Below are positions 34,115 through 44,791 of a stretch of 64,000 nt of DNA, piece after piece. A program made the translations under genes and the position numbers. This stretch comes from Amoebophrya sp. A120 (taxonomy: Eukaryota; Sar; Dinophyceae; Syndiniales; Amoebophryaceae): contig CAJINV010000001.1 of the NCBI GenBank assembly GCA_905178155.1, positions 8,504,394 through 8,568,393 on the forward strand, written 5' to 3'. Below the pieces are notes generated by a model. It was not told the origin of the DNA. It worked only from the letters and a program-made list of their open reading frames with translations, and ran no database searches. The first letter of the stretch is position 1. Every line of letters begins with the position of its first letter.

Positions 34115-36011
34115 GAAGTTCCAAATTAAGTATGAGCCGAAACGACTAGTGCGAAAAAGTCTGCGAGTTGCCAGCACTTGCGTCTGTTTACTGTAGTGCT
34201 CCCCGAAGATGTTGTTCGAGGAACGCGGAATTATTTGAAGAAGATCTAGTACACTAACATGCCAAGTAGAAACCGTTAGAAACGGAGAAGCACAGAGCGG
34301 ATCTATTTCGAAGAACTTCTTCTAGCAATTCTACTGCTGATGGATCCAACCCGCGTTCTTGACGACTGTCTGTCCTCTTGAAAGCACTACCACGAGGATC
34401 CTTGACACCACTCAACAGCGATCTCTGTGATTCTCCTGAAGACGTTCTTCTTGCCAATCTACGAAGGAGCCTACACCCTGACGTAAGTAGTACACTCCTG
34501 CATGTTGCTGGAAGATCTCACCTATTCTTTTTTCCTGACAAGGATCTCGTCTTGACCGCTCCAGGGATTACGCATATCGTGGCAAAACGACCGGATGCGA
34601 TAAGAAAGCAATGGTAATTCAAATTCATAAGAAAGTACCTTTTTCAGGAACATGTGGAACGGCTGTAGTGTGGCAGTCATGAATTGTTTTTTTTTTTGTA
34701 GAATTTGTTTACCGGGTGCATAAAATCGCATTGTTCTCATTTGTTTGCGAGAAGATCCTTTTTCTATAGTTGTGCGCAAGTAGCACCATCCATATACAGC
34801 TTTTTTGCTGCAAAGGTTTTCTCCGAGGACGTCACGAACACATACAACATTCATCATGTATGAGTAACATGTTTTGAAAGAAAAAACACCATAATTGTTT
34901 TGTCGGAAGTTTATTTTCTGAACACAGAAAAATCGTGTCCTGCTCCTGATCTGTCAATCTCTGTTGTAGCGAGAAGCGGCACAGAGACCACTGTGAAGCG
35001 GCGGCCGCGCAGTTGTGGCACTGAAAGGAGTATACAACCTCCCAGCTGCTTCTGAAGATTCATTTAGAAATGTGCAAAGGCACGGGCATCCACAGGTTTA
35101 TTCACTGTCTGCCTGATACCTTGCTCCACCTTCAACACTTATAATTTTCCGCGAAACACTATTAATTACCCAAAAGAAGTGGTTTTTCCATGGCGACGCA
35201 GAGGACGAGGCGATTTTCCCGAACACGTAAATTATAGTATATGAAAGCCCTCTGATGAATCTGAAAAATTGCTAGTTTGAGAAACGAAAAGTTCTCGTGC
35301 TTATGAAGAAACGGGGTGAAGTTTGTCGAAGATAAATCGGAGGTTTCATCATTACATGAACGCCTTCGAGCTGTACAATCTCTTTTGTTTTGACGAAAAT
35401 AAAAAGACAAATTTCAACCTTCTTCACTAACACAAACAGCTCATCCACTGATTGTTGATAGACCCTGTCTGCCGAACCGTAAGGACGTCGTCCGTTGGAT
35501 CTCTACAACACACCTCGCACTGGGACGAACGTACATAGAAAAGTACAAATAGAACATACATTTAATATCAATAGTCCTGACTAGGGGAAGTAGATTGATG
35601 GTCACCTGAATCCGAAAGACGAAGCGAGCTTGCATTTGCATTCTCATAGTTTTAGACTACTACGTTTGTGCCAAGAAGGTGATGCGATAACAACGCTTGA
35701 GATCTGTATTTCTGCAAAAATTCCGTGTGCACCAAAGCATGCGTTGTAAGAAATGCTACTACTTGTTTCGCACCTGTAGCCTAAAGTACTATTCGAGAAG
35801 TTGAAAATAGCCTAGTTTTGAAAGTTTTGGCCACGAAACGAAATTTGTGAATATTTATACCGCTAAGGAGCTCTTTGATTCTCTCTCTTCGCGTATAAGA
35901 TTGCCGGCAAAGCAGCTGAGGACCCACTGTGTATCGCGCCTCATAACGACAGCGACACTTCAAAATTATCTCCGGAGAAAGTAGAGCTTCGACGGTCTGT
36001 AAAAATCTATA
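34115..36011. other. Intergenic, AT-rich
   Basis: About 1.9 kb, the longest AT-rich gene-free stretch in the window. It has a poly-T run near 34687-34699. No open frame above 111 residues and none with recognisable content. Confidence 0.5.
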
Positions 36012-39000
36012 ATGAAGATTTTTAACTTTCGATCGTGGGCGGCATCCGCGGTTTTTCTGTTTCTGTTCCAGGGGAGCTTTGAGGGGAAAAATGCAATCTC
36101 CCTGCAGGGTGGCCATGGGAAAGCGAACCAGACCGGCGCAGGAAACAAGGCAAGTGCGGGCAGCAGTTCCTCCGCCTCTGCAGCGAGTCCGAAGGCTGCA
36201 CCAGCGAAACGAAAAAGAGAAACCGCGAAAGCGAAAGCAGGGGCTGCTAGTAACAGCACAACCTCGACCTCGGGAGCAGCTTCGTCCGCGGCCGCAGGTT
36301 CGTCAAATAAGTCGCCTGGTGCAAAACCAGCCCGCAACAGTACTGCCACCGCGAAAAGTCGAGCTGGTCCAGCGAGGAAGACGTATCCTGAGGTGCCTTT
36401 AGCAAAAACCCGAGCTGCTAGTAGTGGGGCAGCCGACCCCGCAGTAGTATCAGCGAATCTGGTATCGGAACCTGCAAAAAAGCGTGTGAACATCACAGGT
36501 GCTAGTGGAACCGCGCCGGCCCTGCCTGCCATACCAAAAGCGCTTGTGGGAGCAGTATACGATGCAGCCTCCGCCGCGTATCCGAATGGTACAGCTGCAG
36601 CTTCGGCCCGACCGAGCGCGCTCCTTGCACGCAGTGGAGGCGCAGGATCTACTCCAACATCGTCGGGGGTTGCGGCAGGCACGGTGTCGGTAAGGGAAAT
36701 GCGAGACGCGACGGGAAAAACGATTGCAACCGTGGTTACGCCGCAGAATGCGACGTCGCCGGCCAGCGCCGCAACCGCAAAGCCCGCTACCTCGTTGCAG
36801 GTGCAGTTGCAACTGCAACCTGCGGCTGTGACAACAGGAGCCGCCTCCTCTGCATTGAACCTTGGTGCAACGAGCCGGACAGCCGCGGAGCCTGTGTTTA
36901 AAGAGGCTGCATCAAGCACCAGGGTGGTCGCAGCTCCGGCAGGTAGTACCTCTCCCGGGGGGCCGCGTGGCGGAGCTATCGCTGGAGTAGCAAGTGCAGC
37001 TCGGGTTGTTGTTTCCGCGGTACCGGCTTCTGCCGGGCTAGCGGTCGAGAGTCTCCCCGCACGAGGTACTCTCTTGGCGGAGGTCGGCAGTCTCCCCGCT
37101 AATCTTGGCGGAGGAGCGGCAAGTGCAGGCTGCGCGGTGCACGGTTTGTCTTCAAGCGTAGGAACACCGGTTGTAGTCAATGGACCAGGTCGCGGCGGCC
37201 ACGGCGCTTCTCCGGCAACAGGAACCGCGACAGCACCCGGAGTAGAATACGGAGGTGCTAGTGGAGCTGTGAGTGTGACTAGACCTCCAGGCCGGCAACT
37301 AAAGTTGACGCACACGGATCAGGGGCAGGGGGCGACGGCCAGCACGGCGTTCGGCGAGGAGTACACGCAGGGCGTGGGCGCAACCGCCGCGGGAACCTGG
37401 GCGGAGGGGTTTGGCTGTGGGAGTCCGGGGGCCACGGACGGCGACGTCGCAGCAGGAGGACTAGCTCCCAACTACGAGCAGGGGGCAGCTTCAAACTCAG
37501 CGGGGGGAGAACTCCTGCTGCAGCACGCCGCACTAGACGCTGGTGAAGAGGAGGAGCGCGACGAAGCCTGCAGGCCGCAACCACGAGATGAAGCCGCAAC
37601 TGTACTAACACCTGTAGCAACTACAACGCATCACCTCCGACAGCGCTTCCGGGTGTGGCGGGGCGCGACGCACGTTCACTTGGCCTCGCGAGCGAAGGAT
37701 CGTGAAAATAATCGCAAGAACAACGAGGTCAAAACGCGGAATGCGCAGGCGACCAAGTTTCTGATCAAAGGGAGCAGGAACGCGTTGCTCTGTCCGCTGC
37801 ACTACCGACGCAAAAAATTCTTGCAGAAGCTGCGAGAAAAGAGCGTCTTCCTACGGCAGGACGGCCTGGACGATGGCCTGCCCTCGCTCGCCGAGCTTCC
37901 CACGCAGCTGTCTTTGTTCACCTCGTGCAACGAGGAGCAGAGGAAGAATGTGCACTGTTTCGACGGCCGCTACACGTACGGCGTGGCCATCGACAGCGGG
38001 AACTTTGGGCAGGTGTTTAGCGCCTTTGACAACCACCGTAAACAGAAGGTCGCCATCAAGCAAGAGCGCCTTTGCGTGCCGCCGCACCGCCAGCAGCTGG
38101 AGGCGGAAAAGCGAGTGTACCAAGAACTGCACAAACCAGCCTCCCCTTTCGGCACGGAGGATCCACTCGCGGACCCCAGCAGCACCTCGCCGAGATTCGC
38201 AGTTGATAGTTCATCATCAGGAGAGTCTCGGCAGTATTCGAAGGAAAGTGCGGCATGCGCCTCAGGCTGCGCGTCGTCAGGAAGTGGAACCACCACTTTG
38301 CCCCCCAATAAGCGCAGCAGGGGCTCCTGCGGTCCGCCGTCTGCCTCGCTCTGCATGCACGCCGAACTCGGGTCAATTCCAGCTTCGTGGAAGACGCACA
38401 AAATCACCGACCAAACAGCCGCTACATTCTGTAGTCCTCTGGAAGCCTTGGACGCGACCGCCAGTGAGGTTCTGGCGCAGCGAAAACTGCTTTTGGAAGC
38501 GAAGAGATCGCAGGGAGAGATCGAGGCGGCGATCCAAACTGCTGCAGCGGCCTCTCAGACGGAGGTGAGGCGGGAAAAAGTGGAACTGAAGCCAGGCGGG
38601 AGCGCCGATAAAGTCGCGTCACAACCTCCAGGCAAGACTCGCTCGTCAGAAATAGTTTCTGCGCCTCAAGAAAAGGGTGACCAGGTGGCTCTGGACAGGC
38701 CGCCAGAAAGTGCGATTACCGTCCAAACCCGTCCGTGTAGGAGTTTCTCGACTCAGCAAGATGTTGTAGCAGGAGCGCCGCCGGTTGAGCACGCGTTTAA
38801 GGAGGATGTTTTTTGTATCCTGGACTCCGAAGACGAGGCCGAAAAGTCGCACGAGCTAACTTTTTCGCCTGTCGACGAGTGCGCCGACTATCGAAAAGTC
38901 ACGCTGAACAACCGCACTGCGGCGAATAGTACCTCGACGGTAATGCAAAGAACCCGTTTCCACCAGATTCTCAAAACCGGTATTGGTATGCTGCAATTCA

Positions 39001-41393
39001 TCGGCAACCGAGCAGGCTGCTTTATGGGACGGAAAGCAAATCGCGGCCCGAAACCCCCACCGCTGTACCAGCGCGACGGATCGGGTGCCGCGCACCAAGG
39101 CATCTTGCCGTGCGAGCAATTCGGGGTCGAGCACCCGAACGATCGGGAGAACGGCTTTCGTGCGTTGGTCCTGCAGAGCGGTGGACTCAGCATGGAGAAA
39201 CTGCTGCACGCTCCCTGCGAGAAGTCGCACCGCAACTGGGACGCGGCCACAACGGCAAAGATCGGCTTGGAGCTGGTGGATCGCCTGGAATACATGCACT
39301 CCAAGGGCTTCATCCATCGCGATGTGAAGCCGGAGAACTTCTTGGTGGACGAAAAGCGTGCCTTTCTGTGGCAGAGGGCCTACCAGTTGCAATCCGAGAG
39401 GCTGTACGAAGACTTTCGTCTAAAGGAGGCGGCCATCCACGCGACCTACCGGGGTAGCCCAATGGTCGCTCGTCGCGGAGATCGCCACGCACGTCATCAT
39501 GACCCCCCTGGCGAGATGAGAGCGCAGGCAGGAAAACCGCCTATACTTCGCGTTCGACGTAGAACGAAAAGCAGAAGAGCAGTATCGAGCGGCGCGACGA
39601 CCGTGGTTCAGGATAGATCTGCTCCCGGTCTTGATGAGACACCGGTCTGTGCGCCGCCGCGCAAGCAGGCCAGCGTTCGGCGATTTCTGAAAGGGCGATC
39701 TCTTTCCGCATCGTCCGCGGCGTACCGACGGCGCCTCGATCAAGCCCTGCGAGAACTGGAGGACCTGCTGAAGCACGAGACCAACGCGCTCCACTTCTGC
39801 TGTCCGGCCATTATTTCCGCGGTTGATTTCGGACTGTCCAAGACGTTTTTCTGCCGTGCTGACAAGGCCCCACAAGCAGGAGGAGGTGCAGTAGCTGCTG
39901 CCAGTGGTACGTTTGCGACAAGCGGCACTGTGAGTACCGAAGGGCCCCCTACTTGCGCCTCGGGTGTAGTGAATTCTACGGAGGCACCAGGAGGACGAGG
40001 AGGCCCAGAAGAAGAAGCTGCGCATCCTGGACAAGAGCCGACCAAGGGACAAGGTGACGACCAATTACGACTACGACCCGCTGGCTTTGAGACCAGGAAG
40101 CGCATCGGCCTGCGCTCCGCGGACCACCCGGCGGAACAGGTACTAGATGTGGGCTCGGGGGAGGAAGTAGAAACGGAGCAGCGCCTCCCGTTGCACGCGA
40201 ACGATCTGCAGGTCGAGATATTAGACCTGGAAGACGGGGTAGAGGACGACAAAGAGGACAAGAAAAATAATAAGTGCGACACCTGTTATTCCACAACTGT
40301 GCCGGCAACGACTGCAGGCTGGGCACGCATGGACACGAGTACGCCAAATAGCCCTGGATGCAGTGCCGATTGCTTCGGCGGCGGCCGGGGGCCGGGCCTG
40401 AGTAGTCCGGCCCCGGCGTCGCTTCCCGGGCTGGACGAAGAGCAGCCGCCGACCGCGTTTCCGTGGAGCAGGCAGGTGGCTCAGGACAATGGTTTGAGCT
40501 TGTTGCCGTTAAGAAACACGACTTCGGCGGACCACAACGATACCATTAGCTTGACTAATAACACGACAAGTGCGGAGCGAGGAGGACACGGGCAGCAACA
40601 GCTCATGCATGCTGGCGGTCCCGACTCACCAAAAGCCGCTGGCTTAGGTGGTCTTTCTCGGCGCCAACCCCGTTTGCCTGATCTGCAAAAGGACTGCGTA
40701 GAAGTAGCGGCTCCCACCGGGCGGGGAGAGCGTTTTTGCACGCCAGCGGGAGGCAGTGGCGCACAGTTAATATCAGAGAAAATGGTACCGAAAGACCGGC
40801 AGAGTGTTCCTCGAGTGCTTAATGCACTACGCGTACGCACCGAAGAAGATGCTCCGGGTATAATTAACAAGGCCATACTGGACGGGGTGGATCCTTCTAA
40901 AGATTGCGCTCGAGCAGGAGACCACCTCCGACCGCAGTTCCATGCCCCAAAGCTGAAGCACATTCCGTACACTTCGGGCAACATGTTTGTCGGTACGCGT
41001 CGGTACGCGTCGCTTAACGCGATGAAGGGCGCGGAGCACAGCCGCCGGGACGACCTGGAGGCCATGGTGTACGTTTTGCTCCGGTTTCTGAAGGGCGGCC
41101 TGCCGTGGCTGCACCTGCCGAACCCGCCCAAGCCCACGGAGGACGAGCTCGCGCGCATGCGCGCGGAGATCCGCGAGAGCCTCGGGACAAGCGCGAGTCA
41201 GGAGGACTTGCAAAATGCGCTCGAGTGCAAGCTCCGAAAGCGCCGAGACTGGATCGCGGGGAACCAAATCCGCGACAGTAAAGACCGCCACACCGCGGAA
41301 CAGATCGTCGGAAATGTGCCCTACGCACAGAACTGGGTGCAGCTTCTATCGCACGCAGAAATCATTTTCCTCTCACACGACCCAAGGCAGTGA
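36012..41393 (+). CDS. Casein-kinase-1-like protein kinase with signal peptide and giant inserts
   Basis: A single 1793-residue exon. Residues 1-25 ([20 protein letters not shown] and on) look like a signal peptide. Residues 26-560 are Ala/Ser/Thr-rich and low complexity. The kinase starts near residue 650: Gly loop [14 protein letters not shown], lysine in VAIKQE (about 682). After an insert of about 350 residues come [15 protein letters not shown] and [10 protein letters not shown] (Asp1104), then an insert of about 150 residues and VDFGLSK (Asp1272). A third insert of about 380 residues precedes [20 protein letters not shown] and [19 protein letters not shown] (about 1650-1700). DFGLSK and the RRDDLEA block are CK1-type rather than generic, and all catalytic residues are kept, so activity is plausible. 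CK1 kinases are normally cytosolic or nuclear; a secretory-route copy recalls parasite secreted kinases, but that is inference. Confidence 0.82.
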   Translation: MKIFNFRSWAASAVFLFLFQGSFEGKNAISLQGGHGKANQTGAGNKASAGSSSSASAASPKAAPAKRKRETAKAKAGAASNSTTSTSGAASSAAAGSSNKSPGAKPARNSTATAKSRAGPARKTYPEVPLAKTRAASSGAADPAVVSANLVSEPAKKRVNITGASGTAPALPAIPKALVGAVYDAASAAYPNGTAAASARPSALLARSGGAGSTPTSSGVAAGTVSVREMRDATGKTIATVVTPQNATSPASAATAKPATSLQVQLQLQPAAVTTGAASSALNLGATSRTAAEPVFKEAASSTRVVAAPAGSTSPGGPRGGAIAGVASAARVVVSAVPASAGLAVESLPARGTLLAEVGSLPANLGGGAASAGCAVHGLSSSVGTPVVVNGPGRGGHGASPATGTATAPGVEYGGASGAVSVTRPPGRQLKLTHTDQGQGATASTAFGEEYTQGVGATAAGTWAEGFGCGSPGATDGDVAAGGLAPNYEQGAASNSAGGELLLQHAALDAGEEEERDEACRPQPRDEAATVLTPVATTTHHLRQRFRVWRGATHVHLASRAKDRENNRKNNEVKTRNAQATKFLIKGSRNALLCPLHYRRKKFLQKLREKSVFLRQDGLDDGLPSLAELPTQLSLFTSCNEEQRKNVHCFDGRYTYGVAIDSGNFGQVFSAFDNHRKQKVAIKQERLCVPPHRQQLEAEKRVYQELHKPASPFGTEDPLADPSSTSPRFAVDSSSSGESRQYSKESAACASGCASSGSGTTTLPPNKRSRGSCGPPSASLCMHAELGSIPASWKTHKITDQTAATFCSPLEALDATASEVLAQRKLLLEAKRSQGEIEAAIQTAAAASQTEVRREKVELKPGGSADKVASQPPGKTRSSEIVSAPQEKGDQVALDRPPESAITVQTRPCRSFSTQQDVVAGAPPVEHAFKEDVFCILDSEDEAEKSHELTFSPVDECADYRKVTLNNRTAANSTSTVMQRTRFHQILKTGIGMLQFIGNRAGCFMGRKANRGPKPPPLYQRDGSGAAHQGILPCEQFGVEHPNDRENGFRALVLQSGGLSMEKLLHAPCEKSHRNWDAATTAKIGLELVDRLEYMHSKGFIHRDVKPENFLVDEKRAFLWQRAYQLQSERLYEDFRLKEAAIHATYRGSPMVARRGDRHARHHDPPGEMRAQAGKPPILRVRRRTKSRRAVSSGATTVVQDRSAPGLDETPVCAPPRKQASVRRFLKGRSLSASSAAYRRRLDQALRELEDLLKHETNALHFCCPAIISAVDFGLSKTFFCRADKAPQAGGGAVAAASGTFATSGTVSTEGPPTCASGVVNSTEAPGGRGGPEEEAAHPGQEPTKGQGDDQLRLRPAGFETRKRIGLRSADHPAEQVLDVGSGEEVETEQRLPLHANDLQVEILDLEDGVEDDKEDKKNNKCDTCYSTTVPATTAGWARMDTSTPNSPGCSADCFGGGRGPGLSSPAPASLPGLDEEQPPTAFPWSRQVAQDNGLSLLPLRNTTSADHNDTISLTNNTTSAERGGHGQQQLMHAGGPDSPKAAGLGGLSRRQPRLPDLQKDCVEVAAPTGRGERFCTPAGGSGAQLISEKMVPKDRQSVPRVLNALRVRTEEDAPGIINKAILDGVDPSKDCARAGDHLRPQFHAPKLKHIPYTSGNMFVGTRRYASLNAMKGAEHSRRDDLEAMVYVLLRFLKGGLPWLHLPNPPKPTEDELARMRAEIRESLGTSASQEDLQNALECKLRKRRDWIAGNQIRDSKDRHTAEQIVGNVPYAQNWVQLLSHAEIIFLSHDPRQ

Positions 41394-41756
41394 AGTTGTT
41401 GTCATGTTTGCGCATTGCTATTGCAGCACAAGATGAAAACATCATTTTTATGCTCGGAATTGTTCATCGGCCTGAAATAAATTCCGTCGCGCCTCAAGTT
41501 GGATGTGTTTCAGTACGTATTTTTTACCAGGGTTATGCTGATCAAGAAGTTAGTTGTGGAAACTCGCAACTTATGACACCAACGGGCTGTTTTAAGCAAA
41601 ACTATACTTCTAGTCAGTGAGCATTCCTTCGGTTTCAACACAAAGTCGCTCTTCAGAAGGTGGTGTGAGGGCGAGATTGCTGCTCTCCTATAGCGTCTAA
41701 GGTACACACGACAGCTGAAGTTCGACCAGAAGCCTGACTACGCGTGGATCCGCAAA
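41394..41756. other. Intergenic
   Basis: 363 bp, nothing recognised. Confidence 0.5.
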
Positions 41757-43120
41757 ATGCTGTTAGATATCTTTTACCGCGAAACAGCACCTCTGTGCCG
41801 GTTGCGAGCTGCGCAGGCACGGTGGGAGAGGAGTAGTGCAGGAGCAGTTGCGCCCGACGCAGCTGCAGCAGCGCGGGAGGTCGTCGCCCAGGCCGTAGAT
41901 AAGACTAAAGATGACATCAACAGGCTCTCGCCTCCGGTGTTGGATGGTAAGTTCCCGACACCACCTCCTCCTCCCGGCCCCATTCTACCGCTGACGAGAA
42001 GTACTTCGAACGAAAGCTCCTCCTCGTCACGCACGGCTTCCCTTTGTGGCTCTCCTGTATCCTCCGCTTCGTCCTCTGCTTCCGGGAACAATAAAACACC
42101 GGTGTCGTCGAGAATAGCGCCGCCCTTCACTTTTTCGTGGCAGAAGTACCACCCGGAGGCGGACGTATCCTGAGTAAAAACGTACCCACACCAGAGTCAG
42201 GATGAGGATTTTGCAACACAAACCTAGGAGTTTTGTGAGTCACGCATGACAAGTTGCGCTCTGCAGTGTAGTGCAGGTTAGCAAGTGCAGCCGCATCACA
42301 GATTCATCTGCTCATCCTGTTCACAGCATCACAAATTCCCAAACACGACTGGAAATGGCTTTCATGGGGATGCGCATTACGAGTCTTCCTGTCTTTGCAA
42401 ATCTGCATTACAACTCTGGTGTGGGTACGTTTTTACTCAGGATAGGACGGGAGCGATCCTTACTGGGAGGATTGCGACGCCCGGACGAAGCTGCAGCACC
42501 TCGCCTGCTACCAGAAATGGCTGGCGAACAGCCAGCGGGAGGCGGACCGGTTATCAAATGTAAAAATGTCTGGGTCTGGAAGAATGCAACTTGTGATGCT
42601 GCATATGGATTCCAAAAAAATCTGTATTGCATGAGTACCAAAGGGAATGTAATTTTTGCTACGCGGAGAGGGCATTTGTCATGCGGAATAGGCATCAAGA
42701 AGCTCTCAAAAAATCTGTGATGCTAGGGCATGCATCACAGACATCAGGGGTAATGCAAAACGCGCATGACAAGTGTCAGAATCTTCCAGACCCGGACATT
42801 TTTACATTTGATACCGGTGGTTGAAGCACAATTCTCTGTCCCGGTGTATCCTCCATATTGAGCAGGCCAAGGTAGCGGTATCAGCGGACACGAGCATCCA
42901 AAATAATTCCGGCGGTTCCTGCGCAGATGACGGCGGGCATAGAAGAGCGCAAGCGAGAGGAGGTAGTTCCGCCGTTGGCCAGTCGAGGCCGCATCAACCA
43001 CAGAGTTTTATAACTCCTGTTGGGCGGTCGGAAGACCCGCGCAACGAACTTGCAGTGCGGCAGGGGACAGCCACGAACTTGGACGAAATAGGGCTTCAAG
43101 TTGTCGGGAGGGCGACATAG
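41757..43120 (+). CDS. Unknown protein interrupted by two introners
   Basis: Three exons, 41757-42165, 42450-42551 and 42819-43120, total 813 nt (270 residues). Both introns are introners of different families, separated by a 102-nt exon. The N-terminus is Ala-rich and helical (LRAAQARWERSSAGA, AREVVAQAVDKTKDDINRL). A Pro run and a Ser-rich linker follow. The only segment that looks folded is assembled across all three exons: FSWQKYHPEADGSDPYWEDC, DARTKLQHLACYQKWLANSQ and READRWLKHNSLSRCILHIE, rich in Trp/Tyr/Cys and charged residues. That this block appears only after both elements are removed is good evidence the gene is real. I do not recognise the family. Confidence 0.6.
42161..42449. mobile_element. 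Introner (family 3)
   Basis: The element is 42166-42444 (279 nt) with GGACG direct repeats at 42161-42165 and 42445-42449. The ends are TATCCTGAGTAAAAACGTAC and an exact inverse of at least 31 nt. Splicing joins HPEAD-GSDPYWED in frame. Its sequence closely matches the reverse complement of the copy at 60267, which has the same length. Confidence 0.92.
42547..42818. mobile_element. Introner (family 1)
   Basis: The element is 42552-42813 (262 nt) with CCGGT direct repeats at 42547-42551 and 42814-42818. The ends are TATCAAATGTAAAAATGTCT and its inverse. Splicing joins READR-WLKHNSLSR in frame. Orientation as at 14623 and 18333. Confidence 0.92.
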
Positions 43121-44791
43121 TAAGTAGCCCGTACGACGTCCTCAGTGTAGAGGAGCACGCAACTTGCGAAACAACAGAGATTGTCGCGGAATAGGTCGTG
43201 CAGGAACGAAGGAAACGTGGGGAGTCCGCAAGAACCACGGAGGTTGCGCGGATGGTGCTAATCGTATATTTCTGACGTAGTCATGTTTTCGAGCGAAGTT
43301 TTCCCATCTTTGAATGGGTCGAGGCTCTCGAATCAACAGTTTTTGGAACCGATGAAGTGACGATGTGCATCTGCCACTGTTTTGAAGGCTCTCGTCCCTC
43401 TTTCCTGTTTTGGAGTCCGTCAACTGAAGCTTCTACCTCATTATCATAACAAGCCATTTTACTTTTTTTTTTCTGGCGGCAAGAATTCTGAGCAGGCGCC
43501 TCGGTGGCCGTCGTATTTGACGTAAAAATCTTCTTTTTCTCTTTTTTTACAAATCAAGCGCTTGTTTAGGGCTTTCTCACATTTAAGTTCGATAGATTCT
43601 TCTACATCATCATCGTCTACTACCACTTCTTAAAAGACAATAATCATCAATCAATCGCTAGAAAACTTTACCACCTGTTCATCGCTGACGCCGATCGTGT
43701 GTATTCTGAGAACTTTCAGCCCGGCCGCACCACAAAAAAGGATAATTTCGTAAAAAAAAATGAACTGAACTCCACCGGGGTGAATTGTGGAGGAACCAGC
43801 TTTTATTTTCTTGTAAGATCTTCCTTCTGCGAGTGGTATCGCACTAATGAAAAAATTGGTGAGCAAATACTCACCGTGAATAGTTTATCAAAGAATACTG
43901 GTGTACAAGTCATTCTTTTTGAAATGAATCATCTGCAACTGCATTTCTCAAGAAGAAGTATAGCGAGGTGGGTTGTAAACATAAAGGGAAATGTGGTTGT
44001 CGTGTCTATTTTCCTGTTTAGAACGCACCCTATAAACGCTCGCAGGAGTATCGGACAGGATTTGCAAGCACTTGGTACAGCATCAGACCGGGAGAAAGAA
44101 TCCCGTCTGTTCGATCAGCGCGCGACCAAGGAGCACTACGTACGATGGACAAGCAAGACATCATTGATACGTAGGCTCTAGAACTGACCAGGAACATTGT
44201 ACATGTAAATTTGCGGGCGGCAACAATCTTTTTCTGAAGCAAGCATGAGCGGAGAGAAAAAGTAATTACTCGGCAATGAATGCCAAGGACGATGCGCACG
44301 TTGCTGGCAGCGAAGTCGATAGCTTTAGCATACCATAGTGCTCGAAACAGGAGCAGAATAGGTGAAGGGGTCTGAAGATCGCAAGCGGCGTACAAATACT
44401 TACTTTGACCCGTATAAACGAGGCGCTTCTTTCGAGTGTTATCTACATGAAAACCAAAAGCATGCAACCATACACAGCTAGTAGCGCAGTGAGGACCTGT
44501 AATTGCAATAGTTTATTCATCAACGATCCGGTGTTCTGTTCAAGCAGGTACCTAGCTTTCCCCAGCTTCGCTGTGAACCTTGAAGATCCTTTGGAGTCGA
44601 AGCACGGGACTTTTTGCACTCTGTATTGTTTGACTTTGTCGGCTTGAAACAGCGATTTATTCAGGATCTGCGATTTTTGTAAGAGGGCATCTCAGGTTGC
44701 GACGGCCTACTTTCTGTTTTTGTACTTCTCTCTCTGTCTGTGGCGTATCGCACCTGTGCCGATATGCAGCCCCGTTTTGCGCCTTGAGAAC
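43121..44791. other. Intergenic
   Basis: About 1.7 kb. Contains T-rich runs at 43460-43470 and 43537-43547. A 160-residue frame at 43699-44181 has no recognisable content or splice context and is not called. Confidence 0.5.

Noticed and set aside
35966-37315. 449-residue frame on the minus strand
   Set aside because: It is the antisense of the low-complexity Ala/Ser-rich head of the kinase gene; composition is Ala/Pro/Val-rich with no domain.
43451-43470. GCCATTTTACTTTTTTTT sequence considered as a spliced-leader-like or RNA gene
   Set aside because: It shares only a few bases with the dinoflagellate spliced leader and lacks the conserved remainder and donor site.
43699-44181. 160-residue + strand frame
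   Set aside because: No ATG-led structured region, no recognisable motif, and AT-rich intergenic composition.
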